From Gammaproteobacteria bacterium (GTDB taxonomy: Bacteria; Pseudomonadota; Gammaproteobacteria; Comchoanobacterales; Comchoanobacteraceae): 10,276 bases of DNA. The translations under genes and the position numbers were made by a program. Positions 7,260 through 10,276 of this stretch are shown here, in pieces. Location of the stretch: positions 1 to 10,276 of the forward strand of contig JAQWRO010000101.1 of NCBI GenBank assembly GCA_029243665.1, read 5' to 3'. Position 1 is the first letter of the stretch. The number at the start of each line of letters is the position of its first letter. Below the pieces are notes generated by a model. That model was not told where the DNA came from, made no database searches, and saw only the letters and a program-made list of their open reading frames with translations.

Positions 7260-7850
7260 TTACTCAAGATCTAGTTGAAAAGTGATTTTTTTTAAAACTT
7301 TTGCAACTGGCTTAAATGTGAGCCTATGTTCTTCAGTAACACCATAGCTTTCCAAAGCTTGAACATGCTTTACAGTTGGATAGCCTTTATGGCCAGCAAA
7401 CGCGTATTGAGGATATTTTTCATCAATAGCAACCATAATTTGATCTCTAAACACCTTAGCTATGATAGATGCAGCTGCAATACATCTAAAGCGCTGATCA
7501 CCCTTCACTTCACTTTTGGCTGAATACGGCCAATCAGGCAGACGGTTCCCATCAACCAACACGCAATCAAAAGGAACTTTGATGCCATCAACAGCCCTAT
7601 GCATTGCCATCATGGTTGCTTGCAAGATATTTACTTGATCAATTTCGTTGGGCGTAACAATACCAATCGACCAACAAACTGAGTGTTTAATAATATTTGC
7701 AGCCATCCAACGACGATCAGTTTCACTACATTTTTTTGAATCCATGTACGGAATATCATCCTTTACTGATAAAATCACTGCAGCAGCAACAACAGGACCT
7801 GCCAAAGGGCCTCTACCGGCTTCATCAACCCCAACAATTATTTTATCCAT
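7260..7850 (-). CDS. rnhB: Ribonuclease HII
   Basis: RNase HII cuts the RNA strand of RNA/DNA hybrids and starts removal of single ribonucleotides left in DNA by the polymerase. The protein has 196 residues from this start. The catalytic set is complete: D9 and E10 in GVDEAGRGPLAG, D100 in VLVDGNRLP, and D118 in KGDQRFRCIAAASIIAKV. The tail-side block GHKGYPTVKHVQAL (153-166) is also typical. The spacing of the acidic residues matches the E. coli enzyme (D16/E17, D108, D126). The ATG at 7850 is chosen because GGTGGA lies just upstream, although the spacing is short (3-4 bases). An in-frame ATG four codons earlier (7862) has no visible ribosome site but cannot be excluded. In E. coli rnhB directly precedes dnaE; here a barrel gene lies between them. 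It is divergent from the large membrane protein gene. Confidence 0.96.
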   Translation of the reverse strand: MDKIIVGVDEAGRGPLAGPVVAAAVILSVKDDIPYMDSKKCSETDRRWMAANIIKHSVCWSIGIVTPNEIDQVNILQATMMAMHRAVDGIKVPFDCVLVDGNRLPDWPYSAKSEVKGDQRFRCIAAASIIAKVFRDQIMVAIDEKYPQYAFAGHKGYPTVKHVQALESYGVTEEHRLTFKPVAKVLKKITFQLDLE

Positions 7851-7888
7851 AAATCCACCCATTAATGATTAAAAAAACCTATTATCCT

Positions 7889-7918
7889 TTAATACTTACG
7901 TAAGATAACATTTATAAT
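7889..7918 (+). promoter_or_regulatory. Candidate sigma-70-type promoter for the large membrane protein gene
   Basis: A perfect TATAAT (7913-7918) is preceded, after an 18-bp spacer, by TTAATA (7889-7894), a four-of-six match to the −35 consensus. The predicted start would leave a leader of about 20 bases. This is the best promoter-like match in the window. The leader has only a weak AAAG element and an A-rich run before the ATG at 7946, with no proper Shine-Dalgarno. The rnhB promoter must also lie in this 95-bp region (7851-7945) or upstream of it, but I see no clear one. Confidence 0.5.
7895..7904. repeat. Perfect 10-bp palindrome in the promoter spacer
   Basis: CTTACGTAAG is its own reverse complement and lies entirely between the candidate −35 and −10 boxes, starting right after the −35 hexamer. 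The position is right for a repressor or activator half-site pair acting on the divergent genes. The symmetry does not extend outward by even one base, and a 10-bp palindrome in about 95 bp of AT-rich sequence could arise by chance. The operator role is therefore only a suggestion. Confidence 0.3.
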
Positions 7919-7945
7919 ATACCTATAAAGAATAAAAAAAAACAT

Positions 7946-10276
7946 ATGCACAAAAACTATTCAAATTTTCACCATAACTTATTCAGAGAAGTTATAACTG
8001 CCTTAATGGGTGCTTTAACAGAACGCCCAGAAATGCCTTTATTTTTGATGCTGTATGGCTATTTCTTTTTTGAACAACATATTTTACCCCAAAGAAGGCC
8101 TTGGCTTTATGAGCCTGAAGGCAATGCGATATTTGACATCAACCATATTGATCATGAAGTATACCAAGCACATAACAATTACTCGAATCCAGCCATTAAT
8201 TTATTAACTTTTCCAACCACAACTACAGACCTAGTTGAAGACACGCAATCCAATAGGGATTCGAGCATACCATATTTGCAAGCCCCTATTAACTTCATGT
8301 CTAACACACTAAGGTACGCAGAATATTTACAAATGGAGTTAGTTGAAAATGCTATAAGATCCGGTGCACAATTAACAACTCGAATTGCCAGTAGCACAAT
8401 TATGGCCACAATCCCCATTGCTACCACAACTTTAAATATTATTTTTCCATTTCGCAATAACGCACCAACATTGAGCCAAATGTTAATTCAAAATATTGAT
8501 ATTCTTATCAACAAAACGCAAATACAACAAATCGACCCTACCGCAAGTGCTATCACCATGTATACAGATTGCCATTTCATAAACAAGACGATCTTTTTGA
8601 GTAGTATGATGTTGTTAAATAGACAAATTGCTTACCAAACAACATTTCAAATCGCACAAGTATCGCAAACCGAGTCAATCGCATTTAAAAAATGGCATTG
8701 GTTACATTTACAAAATTTACTTTCTGAAATCCAGAAAAATTCTGCTGGGCAAGAAGAGGTAGATACTTACAGGTTACTAAATTTATCTTTTAAATGGCTA
8801 CAAACGTTATGCCTTGACGCAAACAACTTACCCAGTGCTTATCATAATGAAGAAGCCATTAACATGGCTGCTATTTTGAGAGGACTGATACAAAGCACAG
8901 ATGTGTACATGCCAGAAGAAACACCGAATTTAACAGAAGAACAATATATTGGCTCAAGTAATGGGCTCGACTTAACCATTGGCATCACGGATTTCATCTC
9001 TGAAAAAATCATACAAGACCATCAACCACTTAATCTTGAAGTACTCCTTAAAAGAACAAGTGATGATGTAAATATCTCAATGAAGTTGGTTGATGCTTAC
9101 TTAGAGAACCATGATCAGACCATCAAACATCTAATCAATCAAGTGATTTATTATGCCACAATCTATCTAATTTTAGTGGCATGTATTAGCACCTGCCTGA
9201 TTCTTGCAATGACAAACCCTATTGTTAGCTTAACAATCGTATTAAGTTTAATTGCTATTCCTCTTTTGGCAAGCATATATGTATTATTAGCACCGAATCC
9301 ACTCAATAAAAAACCACTGAAACGAAGTGAACGAGAACTACAACGACTTGCTAGACAACGTGACATATCAGAGCATGATCGTGACTATGAGCTTGATAGT
9401 CTATTAAATAACATCGGCTCAATCGTAATCTTTTACGAAAACTTAGTAACCAAAATTTTATATGGTTTAATCATTGGCACCCTGATCACTGCTTTAGTTG
9501 CCTTCCCACTTATTTTTGCTGGTATCCATGTATTTCCTATTTTAGCCGTAATACTTACGGCAGTGGCAGTCAGCATAAGCCTTTTTCGCTTCTTAAAGAA
9601 CAGACCAAACCTAAACCATCAATCTGATTCAGACTTAGTGCATAATCAAATTGAACAAATTTATGAAATAGAACCACCAGAACCATTGGCTTACCTTTCT
9701 ACTGAACACTTGAGAAATACTTTAATCATATCTTCAGTGCTATTTTTTGCAACATTGTTCCAACAAGATGAATCTATCTTACAAAACCACTTGTTTAGAA
9801 ACTCTTATATTAGAAAATTGGCAACTTTTCTTTTTCCAATGCATCCTTTGATCAGTGACGGGATAATGCAATGTTTTCACTTATGGGATGAACTTGATAA
9901 AGGGAATGCTGGACCAGGAGTACATGCACAATTAAGAGAAATTACGCAAAATATATCTAACCGACTACCAAGAGATAGCATCTTTAATAAAAGCATCGCT
10001 AACATTGTAGATCAAATGATAGAACTGCATAGCCTTGACAACCCTCCATCCAATTTAACCGATTTCATTAGGGCTGTTATAAGAATTAGTATTCCATATT
10101 TACCAAGATTGCTAGCAGGCACTAATGAAATACAAAATTTTGTAGAAAAAAGTCTTCTCCTTGCATATCCAGAACTTGAACATACTCTAGGGAAACATTA
10201 TGCAGCAACCATACAAAGATTTTTGATCAGCCCGTCAGTCGACCAAACAGAATGGTTTAATACCTTTGCGCAAAGT
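7946..10276 (+). CDS. Large multi-pass membrane protein of unknown function, C-terminus cut off by window edge
   Basis: The frame is open for 777 codons to the window edge, so the full protein is longer. I do not recognise the family. There is no N-terminal signal peptide. The N-terminal part (1-400) is rich in Asn, Gln, Thr and Ile, with a short hydrophobic patch PLFLMLYGYFFF (31-42) and a weakly hydrophobic stretch around 147-169. Two strong transmembrane hairpins follow: helices at about 403-422 and 426-449, then 504-525 and 529-547, each pair joined by a turn of only a few residues. Between the pairs is a charged, probably helical loop (about 455-500; KRSERELQRLARQRD and acidic residues after it). 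A C-terminal part (550-777+) looks alpha-helical, with one more hydrophobic stretch at 592-605. Both termini and the middle loop would face the same side. No catalytic motif is evident. The ATG follows an A-rich stretch without a good ribosome site. The architecture resembles secreted membrane-targeted effectors of intracellular bacteria, but that is speculation. Confidence 0.88.
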   Translation, partial: MHKNYSNFHHNLFREVITALMGALTERPEMPLFLMLYGYFFFEQHILPQRRPWLYEPEGNAIFDINHIDHEVYQAHNNYSNPAINLLTFPTTTTDLVEDTQSNRDSSIPYLQAPINFMSNTLRYAEYLQMELVENAIRSGAQLTTRIASSTIMATIPIATTTLNIIFPFRNNAPTLSQMLIQNIDILINKTQIQQIDPTASAITMYTDCHFINKTIFLSSMMLLNRQIAYQTTFQIAQVSQTESIAFKKWHWLHLQNLLSEIQKNSAGQEEVDTYRLLNLSFKWLQTLCLDANNLPSAYHNEEAINMAAILRGLIQSTDVYMPEETPNLTEEQYIGSSNGLDLTIGITDFISEKIIQDHQPLNLEVLLKRTSDDVNISMKLVDAYLENHDQTIKHLINQVIYYATIYLILVACISTCLILAMTNPIVSLTIVLSLIAIPLLASIYVLLAPNPLNKKPLKRSERELQRLARQRDISEHDRDYELDSLLNNIGSIVIFYENLVTKILYGLIIGTLITALVAFPLIFAGIHVFPILAVILTAVAVSISLFRFLKNRPNLNHQSDSDLVHNQIEQIYEIEPPEPLAYLSTEHLRNTLIISSVLFFATLFQQDESILQNHLFRNSYIRKLATFLFPMHPLISDGIMQCFHLWDELDKGNAGPGVHAQLREITQNISNRLPRDSIFNKSIANIVDQMIELHSLDNPPSNLTDFIRAVIRISIPYLPRLLAGTNEIQNFVEKSLLLAYPELEHTLGKHYAATIQRFLISPSVDQTEWFNTFAQS

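Noticed and set aside
6620..7267. Longer start for the barrel protein at 7267, overlapping rnhB
   Set aside because: It puts 15 polar residues before a clear signal peptide, whereas the ATG at 7222 has GGAG at 7 bases and gives a standard Sec signal.
7851..7862. Upstream ATG of rnhB at 7862
   Set aside because: It has no ribosome site of its own, and the GGTGGA sequence that would serve the ATG at 7850 lies within the added codons. Not fully excluded.
7881..7912. Possible PmrA- or CpxR-type box upstream of the large membrane protein gene, as seen for Legionella effectors
   Set aside because: TTAAT-like and TAAG-like pieces are present, but they do not form the direct repeats at the spacing expected for either regulator.
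7931..7942. A-rich run just before the ATG of the large membrane protein, considered as a terminator tail
   Set aside because: No hairpin precedes it on either strand. It is more likely part of the leader of an AT-rich gene.
8179..8457. Minus-strand 92-codon frame with a hydrophobic N-terminus, resembling a small membrane protein
   Set aside because: It lies wholly antisense to the 777-codon open frame, has no ribosome site I could identify, and its hydrophobicity follows from the codon pattern of the opposite strand.

Overview
The window looks like a chromosomal housekeeping region of an AT-rich gammaproteobacterium. The evidence is the conserved gmk–rpoZ–spoT order, a DnaE of the Escherichia coli type that can be followed motif by motif, an rnhB gene close to dnaE, and an outer-membrane beta-barrel gene with an AxA signal peptide. 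The low GC content, plus a large, unrecognised, signal-less membrane protein beside these genes, would fit a host-associated lineage such as the Legionellales. That placement is an inference and the sequence does not prove it.

Layout. Positions 1-2509 hold a leftward operon, gmk–rpoZ–spoT, covering guanylate kinase, RNA polymerase omega and the (p)ppGpp synthetase/hydrolase. spoT runs off the left edge and starts at a TTG codon only three bases after the rpoZ stop. ung (uracil-DNA glycosylase) is divergent from gmk across 58 bp and reads right. It meets the end of dnaE (Pol III alpha, leftward) with only 5 bp between the stop codons. Upstream of dnaE, also leftward and tightly packed, are a small outer-membrane beta-barrel gene (6 bp before the dnaE GTG start) and rnhB (RNase HII). 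From 7946 to the right edge, divergent from rnhB, is one uninterrupted reading frame of at least 777 codons. It encodes an unrecognised protein with two closely spaced transmembrane hairpins.

How the genes relate. The gmk operon links guanine-nucleotide supply (GMP to GDP), the alarmone made from GTP/GDP, and the omega subunit, which in other bacteria helps form a ppGpp site on RNA polymerase. ung, dnaE and rnhB are all genome-maintenance genes: uracil removal, replicative synthesis, and removal of ribonucleotides from DNA. The barrel protein and the large membrane protein do not belong to either theme and are the accessory-looking parts of the window. The window shows no tRNA, rRNA, CRISPR array, insertion sequence or convincing intrinsic terminator. 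Intergenic space is very short, and the longest gap is about 95 bp (7851-7945).
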